From positions 4,697,501-4,761,500 of the forward strand of contig CATNEN010000003.1 in the NCBI GenBank assembly GCA_950097015.1: 64,000 nt of DNA, read 5' to 3'. Under the pieces are notes generated by a model. That model saw only the letters and a list, made by a program, of their open reading frames with translations, was not told the DNA's origin and did not search any database. Each line of letters opens with the position of its first letter. The first letter of the stretch is position 1. The position numbers and the translations under genes are program-made. Source of the DNA: Macrostomum hystrix (Eukaryota > Platyhelminthes > Macrostomidae). Below are positions 22,165 to 36,869 of the stretch, in pieces.

Positions 22165-23476
22165 CTGAGGGAGGATGAGTAAGGGGAAGAAGTAGATGGG
22201 TGGTAGTTGCGGTCTCGCCCGAGGACTGGTCGATAGAAAATTCTGCATATGGACGCCTAAACGTAGAACCTCATGCGAATTCTTGGATTTTGATATAGGA
22301 TCAAGGGAGACAAAAATCAAATAGAAAATGGGGACGAGCGCATTGTGTGGGACAGGGTGCGCGTGCCTTGGAGGCTATAGGCGAACTAGGTCGAATACAA
22401 GCCACATGGAGAAGGGTGTGGCAGGTCGCATCACCTGTTCCTATAGACGACAGTAGAATGAAGGCAAAGAAGGATCTAGATAGAGATGGCGAGATGTGAT
22501 GGAGGGGTAAGAGGTAGACGCCTTTCTGTTCAGGCCAGATTCTCGATGGAGAATGAAGAAATGAGGACACGCGGGTATTATAGAAATTCAGGTATTGAGT
22601 AGGGTGGAGCTGAGAATGATTCAGATTCGGGGAAACTCAATACCGAGCAGCAATATGCTGCAAGAATATGGGAGTTGTGATACAGTTTTTAGGCGTGGTT
22701 GGGGAAGACTTATACATAATAGTTTAGTTGGTATCGAGCTTGGTACATTAACCCTGCTATATGCTTAGCACGTATTGTGTATTTTTGATACCGTAGCGTC
22801 CAGTTCTGACGAAAAAAATCGACAAAATACACAAACAGAACATCATGTCATAGACAATAGGCGATTGGTTGATCGAGTGTGTTTTAAAAATCATTATAAT
22901 TGTGTATTCTTAGGGACCCTGCCCATGCAAACATGACACCAGAAAAGCAAAACAACGGATACTTCAATAGTAATATTGGTTCAAAAAAGGCTAGCAGAGA
23001 GGATCATTGTGGTGACAGGTCGAGGACTTTAGTCCTCGTAAAAAAAGAAAAAGAAATCGATATTACTTAGACGAACCATCATTAATAAAACAAGTTAGAG
23101 TTATATATATATACTAGTATATACGTGCTAAATAGAAGAAAGTTCTAGCCAGGAAAGCCAACGCTCTGACGGCCGTGAAAGAACATAATTGCGAAACTAA
23201 TTAAACGGCCGCCCCGCATTCCTTCGCTTTCACTTAATTAGGAGCAAATCGAGAAAAAATGTCCCGAAAATTAATTGGCCTAGAATTCGAACACACGTTA
23301 GACACTTCTAGCCAAATGGAAAAGTTAATTAACCAAAATGTGGAATAGGAATGGACAAGGTAGAGAGACATGTACAGTATTAAGTTTCTCTTCCTATCTA
23401 CTGAGCTACATCTGCATTAGAGCACTTCAGCATGCACCAACGTATCAAAACCTATAGCTGTGATGCTCGGAAAAAA
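22165..23476. other. Spacer between the 7-TM gene and the large satellite
   Basis: No gene recognised. Near 23270-23412 (minus) two short stretches resemble tRNA boxes (GTAGCTCAGTAGATAGG and GTGTTCGAATTC) but lie too far apart for one intact tRNA head, so an old or interrupted SINE is possible. Confidence 0.4.
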
Positions 23477-26400
23477 TATTTGAAATGAAAAACTGGTGAC
23501 GAGCAGCAAACGTTGCAACTGTAAAGCATGATAGAGCATTGGAGACTGGTTGAAATGGAAAACTGGTGACGAGCAGCAAACGTTGCAACTGTAAAGCATG
23601 ATAGAGCATTGGAGACTGGTTGAAATGGAAAATTGGTGACGAGCAGCAAACGTTGCAACTGTAAAGCATGATAGAGCATTGGAGACTGGTTGAAATGGAA
23701 AACTGGTGACGAGCAGCAAACGTTGCAACTGTAAAGCATGATAGAGCATTGGAGACTGGTTGAAATGGAAAACTGGTGACGAGCAGCAAACGTTGCAACT
23801 GTAAAGCATGATAGAGCATTGGAGACTGGTTGAAATGGAAAATTGGTGACGAGCAGCAAACGTTGCAACTGTAAAGCATGATAGAGCATTGGAGACTGGT
23901 TGAAATGGAAAATTGGTGACGAGCAGCAAACGTTGCAACTGTAAAGCATGATAGAGCATTGGAGACTGGTTGAAATGGAAAATTGGTGACGAGCAGCAAA
24001 CGTTGCAACTGTAAAGCATGATAGAGCATTGGAGACTGGTTGAAATGGAAAACTGGTGACGAGCAGCAAACGTTGCAACTGTAAAGCATGATAGAGCATT
24101 GGACTGGTTGAAATGGAAAATTGGTGACGAGCAGCAAACGTTGCAACTGTAAAGCATGATAGAGCATTGGAGACTGGTTGAAATGGAAAATTGGTGACGA
24201 GCAGCAAACGTTGCAACTGTAAAGCATGATAGAGCATTGGAGACTGGTTGAAATGGAAAATTGGTGACGAGCAGCAAACGTTGCAACTGTAAAGCATGAT
24301 AGAGCATTGGACTGGTTGAAATGGAAAATTGGTGACGAGCAGCAAACGTTGCAACTGTAAAGCATGATAGAGCATTGGAGACTGGTTGAAATGGAAAACT
24401 GGTGACGAGCAGCAAACGTTGCAACTGTAAAGCATGATAGAGCATTGGAGACTGGTTGAAATGAAAAATTGGTGACGAGCAGCAAACGTTGCAACTGTAA
24501 AGCATGATAGAGCACTGGACTGGTTGAAATGGAAAATTGGTGACGAGCAGCAAACGTTGCAACTGTAAAGCATGATAGAGCATTGGAGACTGGTTGAAAT
24601 GGAAAATTGGTGACGAGCAGCAAACGTTGCAACTGTAAAGCATGATAGAGCATTGGACTGGTTGAAATGGAAAACTGGTGACGAGCAGCAAACGTTGCAA
24701 CTGTAAAGCATGATAGAGCATTGGAGACTGGTTGAAATGAAAAATTGGTGACGAGCAGCAAACGTTGCAACTGTAAAGCATGATAGAGCATTGGAGACTG
24801 GTTGAAATGGAAAGCAGGTGACGAGCAGCAAACGTTGCAACTGTAAAGCATGATAGAGCATTGGAGACTGGTTGAAATGGAAAACTGGTGACGAGCAGCA
24901 AACGTTGCAACTGTAAAGCATGATAGAGCATTGGAGACTGGTTGAAATGGAAAATTGGTGACGAGCAGCAAACGTTGCAACTGTAAAGCATGATAGAGCA
25001 TTGGAGACTGGTTGAAATGGAAAATTGGTGACGAGCAGCAAACGTTGCAACTGTAAAGCATGATAGAGCATTGGAGACTGGTTGAAATGGAAAACTGGTG
25101 ACGAGCAGCAAACGTTGCAACTGTAAAGCATGATAGAGCATTGGAGACTGGTTGAAATGGAAAATTGGTGACGAGCAGCAAACGTTGCAACTGTAAAGCA
25201 TGATAGAGCATTGGACTGGTTGAAATGGAAAACTGGTGACGAGCAGCAAACGTTGCAACTGTAAAGCATGATAGAGCATTGGACTGGTTGAAATGGAAAA
25301 CTGGTGACGAGCAGCAAACGTTGCAACTGTAAAGCATGATAGAGCATTGGAGACTGGTTGAAATGGAAAATTGGTGACGAGCAGCAAACGTTGCAACTGT
25401 AAAGCATGATAGAGCATTGGACTGGTTGAAATGGAAAATTGGTGACGAGCAGCAAACGTTGCAACTGTAAAGCATGATAGAGCATTGGACTGGTTGAAAT
25501 GGAAAACTGGTGACGAGCAGCAAACGTTGCAACTGTAAAGCATGATAGAGCATTGGACTGGTTGAAATGGAAAATTGGTGACGAGCAGCAAACGTTGCAA
25601 CTGTAAAGCATGATAGAGCACTGGAGACTGGTTGAAATGGAAAATTGGTGACGAGCAGCAAACGTTGCAACTGTAAAGCATGATAGAGCATTGGACTGGT
25701 TGAAATGGAAAATTGGTGACGAGCAGCAAACGTTGCAACTGTAAAGCATGATAGAGCATTGGACTGGTTGAAATGGAAAATTGGTGACGAGCAGCAAACG
25801 TTGCAACTGTAAAGCATGATAGAGCATTGGACTGGTTGAAATGGAAAACTGGTGACGAGCAGCAAACGTTGCAACTGTAAAGCATGATAGAGCATTGGAG
25901 ACTGGTTGAAATGAAAAATTGGTGACGAGCAGCAAACGTTGCAACTGTAAAGCATGATAGAGCATTGGAGACTGGTTGAAATGGAAAGCTGGTGACGAGC
26001 AGCAAACGTTGCAACTGTAAAGCATGATAGAGCATTGGAGACTGGTTGAAATGGAAAACTGGTGACGAGCAGCAAACGTTGCAACTGTAAAGCATGATAG
26101 AGCATTGGAGACTGGTTGAAATGGAAAATTGGTGACGAGCAGCAAACGTTGCAACTGTAAAGCATGATAGAGCATTGGAGACTGGTTGAAATGGAAAATT
26201 GGTGACGAGCAGCAAACGTTGCAACTGTAAAGCATGATAGAGCATTGGAGACTGGTTGAAATGGAAAACTGGTGACGAGCAGCAAACGTTGCAACTGTAA
26301 AGCATGATAGAGCATTGGAGACTGGTTGAAATGGAAAATTGGTGACGAGCAGCAAACGTTGCAACTGTAAAGCATGATAGAGCATTGGACTGGTTGAAAT

Positions 26401-29400
26401 GGAAAACTGGTGACGAGCAGCAAACGTTGCAACTGTAAAGCATGATAGAGCATTGGACTGGTTGAAATGGAAAATTGGTGACGAGCAGCAAACGTTGCAA
26501 CTGTAAAGCATGATAGAGCATTGGACTGGTTGAAATGGAAAACTGGTGACGAGCAGCAAACGTTGCAACTGTAAAGCATGATAGAGCATTGGACTGGTTG
26601 AAATGGAAAATTGGTGACGAGCAGCAAACGTTGCAACTGTAAAGCATGATAGAGCACTGGAGACTGGTTGAAATGGAAAATTGGTGACGAGCAGCAAACG
26701 TTGCAACTGTAAAGCATGATAGAGCATTGGACTGGTTGAAATGGAAAATTGGTGACGAGCAGCAAACGTTGCAACTGTAAAGCATGATAGAGCATTGGAC
26801 TGGTTGAAATGGAAAATTGGTGACGAGCAGCAAACGTTGCAACTGTAAAGCATGATAGAGCATTGGAGACTGGTTGAAATGGAAAATTGGTGACGAGCAG
26901 CAAACGTTGCAACTGTAAAGCATGATAGAGCATTGGAGACTGGTTGAAATGGAAAATTGGTGACGAGCAGCAAACGTTGCAACTGTAAAGCATGATAGAG
27001 CATTGGAGACTGGTTGAAATGGAAAATTGGTGACGAGCAGCAAACGTTGCAACTGTAAAGCATGATAGAGCATTGGAGACTGGTTGAAATGGAAAATTGG
27101 TGACGAGCAGCAAACGTTGCAACTGTAAAGCATGATAGAGCATTGGAGACTGGTTGAAATGGAAAATTGGTGACGAGCAGCAAACGTTGCAACTGTAAAG
27201 CATGATAGAGCATTGGAGACTGGTTGAAATGGAAAACTGGTGACGAGCAGCAAACGTTGCAACTGTAAAGCATGATAGAGCATTGGAGACTGGTTGAAAT
27301 GGAAAATTGGTGACGAGCAGCAAACGTTGCAACTGTAAAGCATGATAGAGCATTGGAGACTGGTTGAAATGGAAAATTGGTGACGAGCAGCAAACGTTGC
27401 AACTGTAAAGCATGATAGAGCATTGGAGACTGGTTGAAATGGAAAATTGGTGACGAGCAGCAAACGTTGCAACTGTAAAGCATGATAGAGCATTGGAGAC
27501 TGGTTGAAATGGAAAATTGGTGACGAGCAGCAAACGTTGCAACTGTAAAGCATGATAGAGCATTGGAGACTGGTTGAAATGGAAAACTGGTGACGAGCAG
27601 CAAACGTTGCAACTGTAAAGCATGATAGAGCATTGGAGACTGGTTGAAATGGAAAATTGGTGACGAGCAGCAAACGTTGCAACTGTAAAGCATGATAGAG
27701 CATTGGAGACTGGTTGAAATGGAAAATTGGTGACGAGAAGCAATCGTTGCAACTGTAAAGCATGATAGAGCATTGGACTGGTTGAAATGGAAAATTGGTG
27801 ACGAGCAGCAAACGTTGCAACTGTAAAGCATGATAGAGCATTGGAGACTGGTTGAAATGGAAAACTGGTGACGAGCAGCAAACGTTGCAACTGTAAAGCA
27901 TGATAGAGCATTGGAGACTGGTTGAAATGGAAAACTGGTGACGAGCAGCAAACGTTGCAACTGTAAAGCATGATAGAGCATTGGAGACTGGTTGAAATGG
28001 AAAACTGGTGACGAGCAGCAAACGTTGCAACTGTAAAGCATGATAGAGCATTGGACTGGTTGAAATGGAAAATTGGTGACGAGCAGCAAACGTTGCAACT
28101 GTAAAGCATGATAGAGCATTGGAGACTGGTTGAAATGGAAAATTGGTGACGAGCAGCAAACGTTGCAACTGTAAAGCATGATAGAGCATTGGACTGGTTG
28201 AAATGGAAAACTGGTGACGAGCAGCAAACGTTGCAACTGTAAAGCATGATAGAGCATTGGAGACTGGTTGAAATGGAAAATTGGTGACGAGCAGCAAACG
28301 TTGCAACTGTAAAGCATGATAGAGCATTGGAGACTGGTTGAAATGGAAAATTGGTGACGAGCAGCAAACGTTGCAACTGTAAAGCATGATAGAGCACTGG
28401 GACTGGTTGAAATGAAAAATTGGTGACGAGCAGCAAACGTTGCAACTGTAAAGCATGATAGAGCATTGGACTGGTTGAAATGGAAAATTGGTGACGAGCA
28501 GCAAACGTTGCAACTGTAAAGCATGATAGAGCATTGGAGACTGGTTGAAATGGAAAATTGGTGACGAGCAGCAAACGTTGCAACTGTAAAGCATGATAGA
28601 GCATTGGAGACTGGTTGAAATGGAAAATTGGTGACGAGCAGCAAACGTTGCAACTGTAAAGCATGATAGAGCACTGGACTGGTTGAAATGGAAAATTGGT
28701 GACGAGCAGCAAACGTTGCAACTGTAAAGCATGATAGAGCATTGGAGACTGGTTGAAATGGAAAATTGGTGACGAGCAGCAAACGTTGCAACTGTAAAGC
28801 ATGATAGAGCATTGGAGACTGGTTGAAATGGAAAATTGGTGACGAGCAGCAAACGTTGCAACTGTAAAGCATGATAGAGCATTGGAGACTGGTTGAAATG
28901 GAAAATTGGTGACGAGCAGCAAACGTTGCAACTGTAAAGCATGATAGAGCATTGGAGACTGGTTGAAATGGAAAATTGGTGACGAGCAGCAAACGTTGCA
29001 ACTGTAAAGCATGATAGAGCATTGGAGACTGGTTGAAATGGAAAATTGGTGACGAGCAGCAAACGTTGCAACTGTAAAGCATGATAGAGCATTGGAGACT
29101 GGTTGAAATGGAAAATTGGTGACGAGCAGCAAACGTTGCAACTGTAAAGCATGATAGAGCATTGGAGACTGGTTGAAATGGAAAATTGGTGACGAGCAGC
29201 AAACGTTGCAACTGTAAAGCATGATAGAGCATTGGAGACTGGTTGAAATGGAAAATTGGTGACGAGCAGCAAACGTTGCAACTGTAAAGCATGATAGAGC
29301 ATTGAGACTGGTTGAAATGGAAAATTGGTGACGAGCAGCAAACGTTGCAACTGTAAAGCATGATAGAGCATTGGAGACTGGTTGAAATGGAAAATTGGTG

Positions 29401-32400
29401 ACGAGCAGCAAACGTTGCAACTGTAAAGCATGATAGAGCATTGGAGACTGGTTGAAATGGAAAATTGGTGACGAGCAGCAAACGTTGCAACTGTAAAGCA
29501 TGATAGAGCATTGGAGACTGGTTGAAATGGAAAATTGGTGACGAGCAGCAAACGTTGCAACTGTAAAGCATGATAGAGCATTGGAGACTGGTTGAAATGG
29601 AAAATTGGTGACGAGCAGCAAACGTTGCAACTGTAAAGCATGATAGAGCATTGGAGACTGGTTGAAATGGAAAATTGGTGACGAGCAGCAAACGTTGCAA
29701 CTGTAAAGCATGATAGAGCATTGGAGACTGGTTGAAATGGAAAACTTGGTGACGAGCAGCAAACGTTGCAACTGTAAAGCATGATAGAGCATTGGAGACT
29801 GGTTGAAATGGAAAATTGGTGACGAGCAGCAAACGTTGCAACTGTAAAGCATGATAGAGCATTGGAGACTGGTTGAAATGGAAAACTGGTGACGAGCAGC
29901 AAACGTTGCAACTGTAAAGCATGATAGAGCATTGGAGACTGGTTGAAATGGAAAACTGGTGACGAGCAGCAAACGTTGCAACTGTAAAGCATGATAGAGC
30001 ATTGGAGACTGGTTGAAATGGAAAACTGGTGACGAGCAGCAAACGTTGCAACTGTAAAGCATGATAGAGCACTGGAGACTGGTTGAAATGGAAAATTGGT
30101 GACGAGCAGCAAACGTTGCAACTGTAAAGCATGATAGAGCATTGGAGACTGGTTGAAATGGAAAATTGGTGACGAGCAGCAAACGTTGCAACTGTAAAGC
30201 ATGATAGAGCATTGGACTGGTTGAAATGGAAAACTGGTGACGAGCAGCAAACGTTGCAACTGTAAAGCATGATAGAGCACTGGAGACTGGTTGAAATGGA
30301 AAACTGGTGACGAGCAGCAAACGTTGCAACTGTAAAGCATGATAGAGCATTGGAGACTGGTTGAAATGGAAATCTGGTGACGAGCAGCAAACGTTGCAAC
30401 TGTAAAGCATGATAGAGCATTGGAGACTGGTTGAAATGGAAAATTGGTGACGAGCAGCAAACGTTGCAACTGTAAAGCATGATAGAGCATTGGAGACTGG
30501 TTGAAATGGAAAACTTGGTGACGAGCAGCAAACGTTGCAACTGTAAAGCATGATAGAGCATTGGAGACTGGTTGAAATGGAAAACTGGTGACGAGCAGCA
30601 AACGTTGCAACTGTAAAGCATGATAGAGCATTGGAGACTGGTTGAAATGGAAAATTGGTGACGAGCAGCAAACGTTGCAACTGTAAAGCATGATAGAGCA
30701 CTGGAGACTGGTTGAAATGGAAAATTGGTGACGAGCAGCAAACGTTGCAACTGTAAAGCATGATAGAGCATTGGACTGGTTGAAATGGAAAACTGGTGAC
30801 GAGCAGCAAACGTTGCAACTGTAAAGCATGATAGAGCATTGGAGACTGGTTGAAATGGAAAATTGGTGACGAGCAGCAAACGTTGCAACTGTAAAGCATG
30901 ATAGAGCATTGGAGACTGGTTGAAATGGAAAAATTGGTGACGAGCAGCAAACGTTGCAACTGTAAAGCATGATAGAGCATTGGAGACTGGTTGAAATGGA
31001 AAATTGGTGACGAGCAGCAAACGTTGCAACTGTAAAGCATGATAGAGCATTGGAGACTGGTTGAAATGGAAAATTGGTGACGAGCAGCAAACGTTGCAAC
31101 TGTAAAGCATGATAGAGCATTGGAGACTGGTTGAAATGGAAAATTGGTGACGAGCAGCAAACGTTGCAACTGTAAAGCATGATAGAGCATTGGAGACTGG
31201 TTGAAATGGAAAATTGGTGACGAGCAGCAAACGTTGCAACTGTAAAGCATGATAGAGCATTGGAGACTGGTTGAAATGGAAAATTGGTGACGAGCAGCAA
31301 ACGTTGCAACTGTAAAGCATGATAGAGCATTGGAGACTGGTTGAAATGGAAAATTGGTGACGAGCAGCAAACGTTGCAACTGTAAAGCATGATAGAGCAT
31401 TGGAGACTGGTTGAAATGGAAAATTGGTGACGAGCAGCAAACGTTGCAACTGTAAAGCATAATAGAGCATTGGAGACTGGTTGAAATGGAAAATTGGTGA
31501 CGAGCAGCAAACGTTGCAACTGTAAAGCATGATAGAGCATTGGAGACTGGTTGAAATGGAAAATTGGTGACGAGCAGCAAACGTTGCAACTGTAAAGCAT
31601 GATAGAGCATTGGAGACTGGTTGAAATGGAAAATTGGTGACGAGCAGCAAACGTTGCAACTGTAAAGCATGATAGAGCATTGGACTGGTTGAAATGGAAA
31701 ACTGGTGACGAGCAGCAAACGTTGCAACTGTAAAGCATGATAGAGCATTGGAGACTGGTTGAAATGGAAAATTGGTGACGAGCAGCAAACGTTGCAACTG
31801 TAAAGCATGATAGAGCATTGGAGACTGGTTGAAATGGAAAACTGGTGACGAGCAGCAAACGTTGCAACTGTAAAGCATGATAGAGCATTGAGACTGGTTG
31901 AAATGGAAAATTGGTGACGAGCAGCAAACGTTGCAACTGTAAAGCATGATAGAGCATTGGAGACTGGTTGAAATGGAAAACTGGTGACGAGCAGCAAACG
32001 TTGCAACTGTAAAGCATGATAGAGCATTGGACTGGTTGAAATGGAAAATTGGTGACGAGCAGCAAACGTTGCAACTGTAAAGCATGATAGAGCATTGGAG
32101 ACTGGTTGAAATGGAAAACTGGTGACGAGCAGCAAACGTTGCAACTGTAAAGCATGATAGAGCATTGGAGACTGGTTGAAATGGAAAATTGGTGACGAGC
32201 AGCAAACGTTGCAACTGTAAAGCATGATAGAGCATTGGAGACTGGTTGAAATGGAAAATTGGTGACGAGCAGCAAACGTTGCAACTGTAAAGCATGATAG
32301 AGCATTGGAGACTGGTTGAAATGGAAAATTGGTGACGAGCAGCAAACGTTGCAACTGTAAAGCATGATAGAGCATTGGAGACTGGTTGAAATGGAAAACT

Positions 32401-35400
32401 GGTGACGAGCAGCAAACGTTGCAACTGTAAAGCATGATAGAGCATTGGAGACTGGTTGAAATGGAAAATTGGTGACGAGCAGCAAACGTTGCAACTGTAA
32501 AGCATGATAGAGCATTGGAGACTGGTTGAAATGGAAAATTGGTGACGAGCAGCAAACGTTGCAACTGTAAAGCATGATAGAGCATTGGACTGGTTGAAAT
32601 GGAAAATTGGTGACGAGCAGCAAACGTTGCAACTGTAAAGCATGATAGAGCATTGGACTGGTTGAAATGGAAAATTGGTGACGAGCAGCAAACGTTGCAA
32701 CTGTAAAGCATGATAGAGCATTGGAGACTGGTTGAAATGGAAAATTGGTGACGAGCAGCAAACGTTGCAACTGTAAAGCATGATAGAGCATTGGAGACTG
32801 GTTGAAATGGAAAATTGGTGACGAGCAGCAAACGTTGCAACTGTAAAGCATGATAGAGCATTGGAGACTGGTTGAAATGGAAAATTGGTGACGAGCAGCA
32901 AACGTTGCAACTGTAAAGCATGATAGAGCATTGGAGACTGGTTGAAATGGAAAATTGGTGACGAGCAGCAAACGTTGCAACTGTAAAGCATGATAGAGCA
33001 TTGGAGACTGGTTGAAATGGAAAATTGGTGACGAGCAGCAAACGTTGCAACTGTAAAGCATAATAGAGCATTGGAGACTGGTTGAAATGGAAAATTGGTG
33101 ACGAGCAGCAAACGTTGCAACTGTAAAGCATGATAGAGCATTGGAGACTGGTTGAAATGGAAAATTGGTGACGAGCAGCAAACGTTGCAACTGTAAAGCA
33201 TGATAGAGCATTGGAGACTGGTTGAAATGGAAAATTGGTGACGAGCAGCAAACGTTGCAACTGTAAAGCATGATAGAGCATTGGACTGGTTGAAATGGAA
33301 AACTGGTGACGAGCAGCAAACGTTGCAACTGTAAAGCATGATAGAGCATTGGAGACTGGTTGAAATGGAAAATTGGTGACGAGCAGCAAACGTTGCAACT
33401 GTAAAGCATGATAGAGCATTGGAGACTGGTTGAAATGAAAAACTGGTGACGAGCAGCAAACGTTGCAACTGTAAAGCATGATAGAGCATTGGACTGGTTG
33501 AAATGGAAAATTGGTGACGAGCAGCAAACGTTGCAACTGTAAAGCATGATAGAGCACTGGACTGGTTGAAATGGAAAATTGGTGACGAGCAGCAAACGTT
33601 GCAACTGTAAAGCATGATAGAGCACTGGACTGGTTGAAATGGAAAATTGGTGACGAGCAGCAAACGTTGCAACTGTAAAGCATGATAGAGCATTGGACTG
33701 GTTGAAATGGAAAACTGGTGACGAGCAGCAAACGTTGCAACTGTAAAGCATGATAGAGCATTGGAGACTGGTTGAAATGGAAAATTGGTGACGAGCAGCA
33801 AACGTTGCAACTGTAAAGCATGATAGAGCATTGGAGACTGGTTGAAATGGAAAATTGGTGACGAGCAGCAAACGTTGCAACTGTAAAGCATGATAGAGCA
33901 TTGGAGACTGGTTGAAATGGAAAATTGGTGACGAGCAGCAAACGTTGCAACTGTAAAGCATGATAGAGCATTGGAGACTGGTTGAAATGGAAAATTGGTG
34001 ACGAGCAGCAAACGTTGCAACTGTAAAGCATGATAGAGCATTGGACTGGTTGAAATGGAAAATTGGTGACGAGCAGCAAACGTTGCAACTGTAAAGCATG
34101 ATAGAGCATTGGACTGGTTGAAATGGAAAATTGGTGACGAGCAGCAAACGTTGCAACTGTAAAGCATGATAGAGCATTGGAGACTGGTTGAAATGGAAAA
34201 TTGGTGACGAGCAGCAAACGTTGCAACTGTAAAGCATGATAGAGCATTGGAGACTGGTTGAAATGGAAAATTGGTGACGAGCAGCAAACGTTGCAACTGT
34301 AAAGCCTGATAGAGCATTGGAGACTGGTTGAAATGGAAAATTGGTGACGAGCAGCAAACGTTGCAACTGTAAAGCATGATAGAGCATTGGAGACTGGTTG
34401 AAATGGAAAACTGGTGACGAGCAGCAAACGTTGCAACTGTAAAGCATGATAGAGCATTGGAGACTGGTTGAAATGGAAAATTGGTGACGAGCAGCAAACG
34501 TTGCAACTGTAAAGCATGATAGAGCATTGGAGACTGGTTGAAATGGAAAATTGGTGACGAGCAGCAAACGTTGCAACTGTAAAGCATGATAGAGCATTGG
34601 ACTGGTTGAAATGGAAAATTGGTGACGAGCAGCAAACGTTGCAACTGTAAAGCATGATAGAGCATTGGACTGGTTGAAATGGAAAACTGGTGACGAGCAG
34701 CAAACGTTGCAACTGTAAAGCATGATAGAGCACTGGAGACTGGTTGAAATGGAAAACTGGTGACGAGCAGCAAACGTTGCAACTGTAAAGCATGATAGAG
34801 CATTGGAGACTGGTTGAAATGGAAAGCTGGTGACGAGCAGCAAACGTTGCAACTGTAAAGCATGATAGAGCATTGGAGACTGGTTGAAATGGAAAACTGG
34901 TGACGAGCAGCAAACGTTGCAACTGTAAAGCATAATAGAGCATTGGAGACTGGTTGAAATGGAAAATTGGTGACGAGCAGCAAACGTTGCAACTGTAAAG
35001 CATGATAGAGCACTGGAGACTGGTTGAAATGGAAAATTGGTGACGAGCAGCAAACGTTGCAACTGTAAAGCATGATAGAGCATTGGACTGGTTGAAATGA
35101 AAACTGGTGACGAGCAGCAAACGTTGCAACTGTAAAGCATGATAGAGCATTGGACTGGTTGAAATGGAAAACTGGTGACGAGCAGCAAACGTTGCAACTG
35201 TAAAGCATGATAGAGCATTGGACTGGTTGAAATGAAAAATTGGTGACGAGCAGCAAACGTTGCAACTGTAAAGCATGATAGAGCATTGGAGACTGGTTGA
35301 AATGGAAAACTGGTGACGAGCAGCAAACGTTGCAACTGTAAAGCATGATAGAGCATTGGAGACTGGTTGAAATGGAAAACTGGTGACGAGCAGCAAACGT

Positions 35401-36300
35401 TGCAACTGTAAAGCATGATAGAGCATTGGAGACTGGTTGAAATGGAAAACTGGTGACGAGCAGCAAACGTTGCAACTGTAAAGCATGATAGAGCATTGGA
35501 GACTGGTTGAAATGGAAAATTGGTGACGAGCAGCAAACGTTGCAACTGTAAAGCATGATAGAGCATTGGAGACTGGTTGAAATGGAAAATTGGTGACGAG
35601 CAGCAAACGTTGCAACTGTAAAGCATGATAGAGCATTGGAGACTGGTTGAAATGGAAAATTGGTGACGAGCAGCAAACGTTGCAACTGTAAAGCATGATA
35701 GAGCATTGGAGACTGGTTGAAATGGAAAATTGGTGACGAGCAGCAAACGTTGCAACTGTAAAGCATGATAGAGCATTGGACTGGTTGAAATGGAAAATTG
35801 GTGACGAGCAGCAAACGTTGCAACTGTAAAGCATGATAGAGCATTGGACTGGTTGAAATGGAAAATTGGTGACGAGCAGCAAACGTTGCAACTGTAAAGC
35901 ATGATAGAGCATTGGACTGGTTGAAATGGAAAATTGGTGACGAGCAGCAAACGTTGCAACTGTAAAGCATGATAGAGCACTGGACTGGTTGAAATGGAAA
36001 ATTGGTGACGAGCAGCAAACGTTGCAACTGTAAAGCATGATAGAGCATTGGACTGGTTGAAATGGAAAATTGGTGACGAGCAGCAAACGTTGCAACTGTA
36101 AAGCATGATAGAGCATTGGAGACTGGTTGAAATGGAAAATTGGTGACGAGCAGCAAACGTTGCAACTGTAAAGCATGATAGAGCATTGGAGACTGGTTGA
36201 AATGGAAAATTGGTGACGAGCAGCAAACGTTGCAACTGTAAAGCATGATAGAGCATTGGAGACTGGTTGAAATGGAAAATTGGTGACGAGCAGCAAACGT
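23477..36300. repeat. 12.8-kb satellite of 70/68-bp units
   Basis: About 184 head-to-tail copies. The unit reads TGGTTGAAATGGAAAATTGG, TGACGAGCAGCAAACGTTGC, AACTGTAAAGCATGATAGAG, CATTGGAGAC (70 bp). A common 68-bp form lacks AG in GGAGAC. Most variation is at a few sites: AAAATTGG/AAAACTGG, CATTGG/CACTGG, ATGGAAA/ATGAAAA, and rare CATAATAG and AAAGCTGG. All three minus-strand frames are open for nearly the full length, giving three overlapping frames of about 4,280-4,295 codons. Since 70 is 1 mod 3, each frame cycles through all three readings of the unit. Marker variants recur at 1.17 and 1.60 kb, indicating higher-order copying. The array ends mid-unit at CAGCAAACGT. Confidence 0.97.
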
Positions 36301-36357
36301 CATGATTGGGGCAAGCCAGACAGATGTAAGGATGCTCAAAGTATCTAATATTCTAGG

Positions 36358-36708
36358 TGGTTTATTATTAATAATAATAATTAATAATAATAATAATAAT
36401 AACTATAATAATTGATTAAACCTGTTTAATTGGGTCAGATGTGCAGCCGGCAGCACAGCCGCAGCTATTGCAGCATCTGAAGGCTGCGTACGGCTGTTCA
36501 GTCCATGGACTGGGGGGACGCCACACCCACCTTCAATTATCCCAGCTGATGCTGGTACCAATTTAACAGCTGGGTGAACTGAAGCAATGCAGAGTGAAGT
36601 GTATTGCTAAAGGACACAAATTGTTCCAGTGGAGTCAGGAATCGAACCCTCGACCTTCAAGTCGTGAGTCTGACGCTCTAACAACAAGGCTACAACATCG
36701 CACAAGCA
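36358..36708 (-). mobile_element. SINE-A, near full-length
   Basis: Minus-strand tRNA-derived SINE with degenerate head (AGCCTTGTTGTTAGAGCGTC, then B box GGTTCGATTCC), body identical in long stretches to the copies at 11386 and 55898, and a tail of TTA/ATT units (36358-36410). It sits within 60 bp of the satellite end. Confidence 0.88.
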
Positions 36709-36869
36709 ATTAAAGTTGGCACACCATTCTGACATTTAGGTCTGTCTTTGAGCAGAATGAAAAAACAGATTATTAAAACACAATTTGGCATGGAATCAAT
36801 AGTCGATTGTTTTTTCAAACATGAAATCTAAGTTTATAAGTCAATCAGCTATTGAAATTGCCTCTTTAA

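Noticed and set aside
23417-36339. Three giant minus-strand reading frames of about 4,280-4,295 codons
   Set aside because: They are the same 70-bp satellite read in three frames, with no domain, no plausible start context and equal openness of all frames. Listed as a satellite, not as genes.
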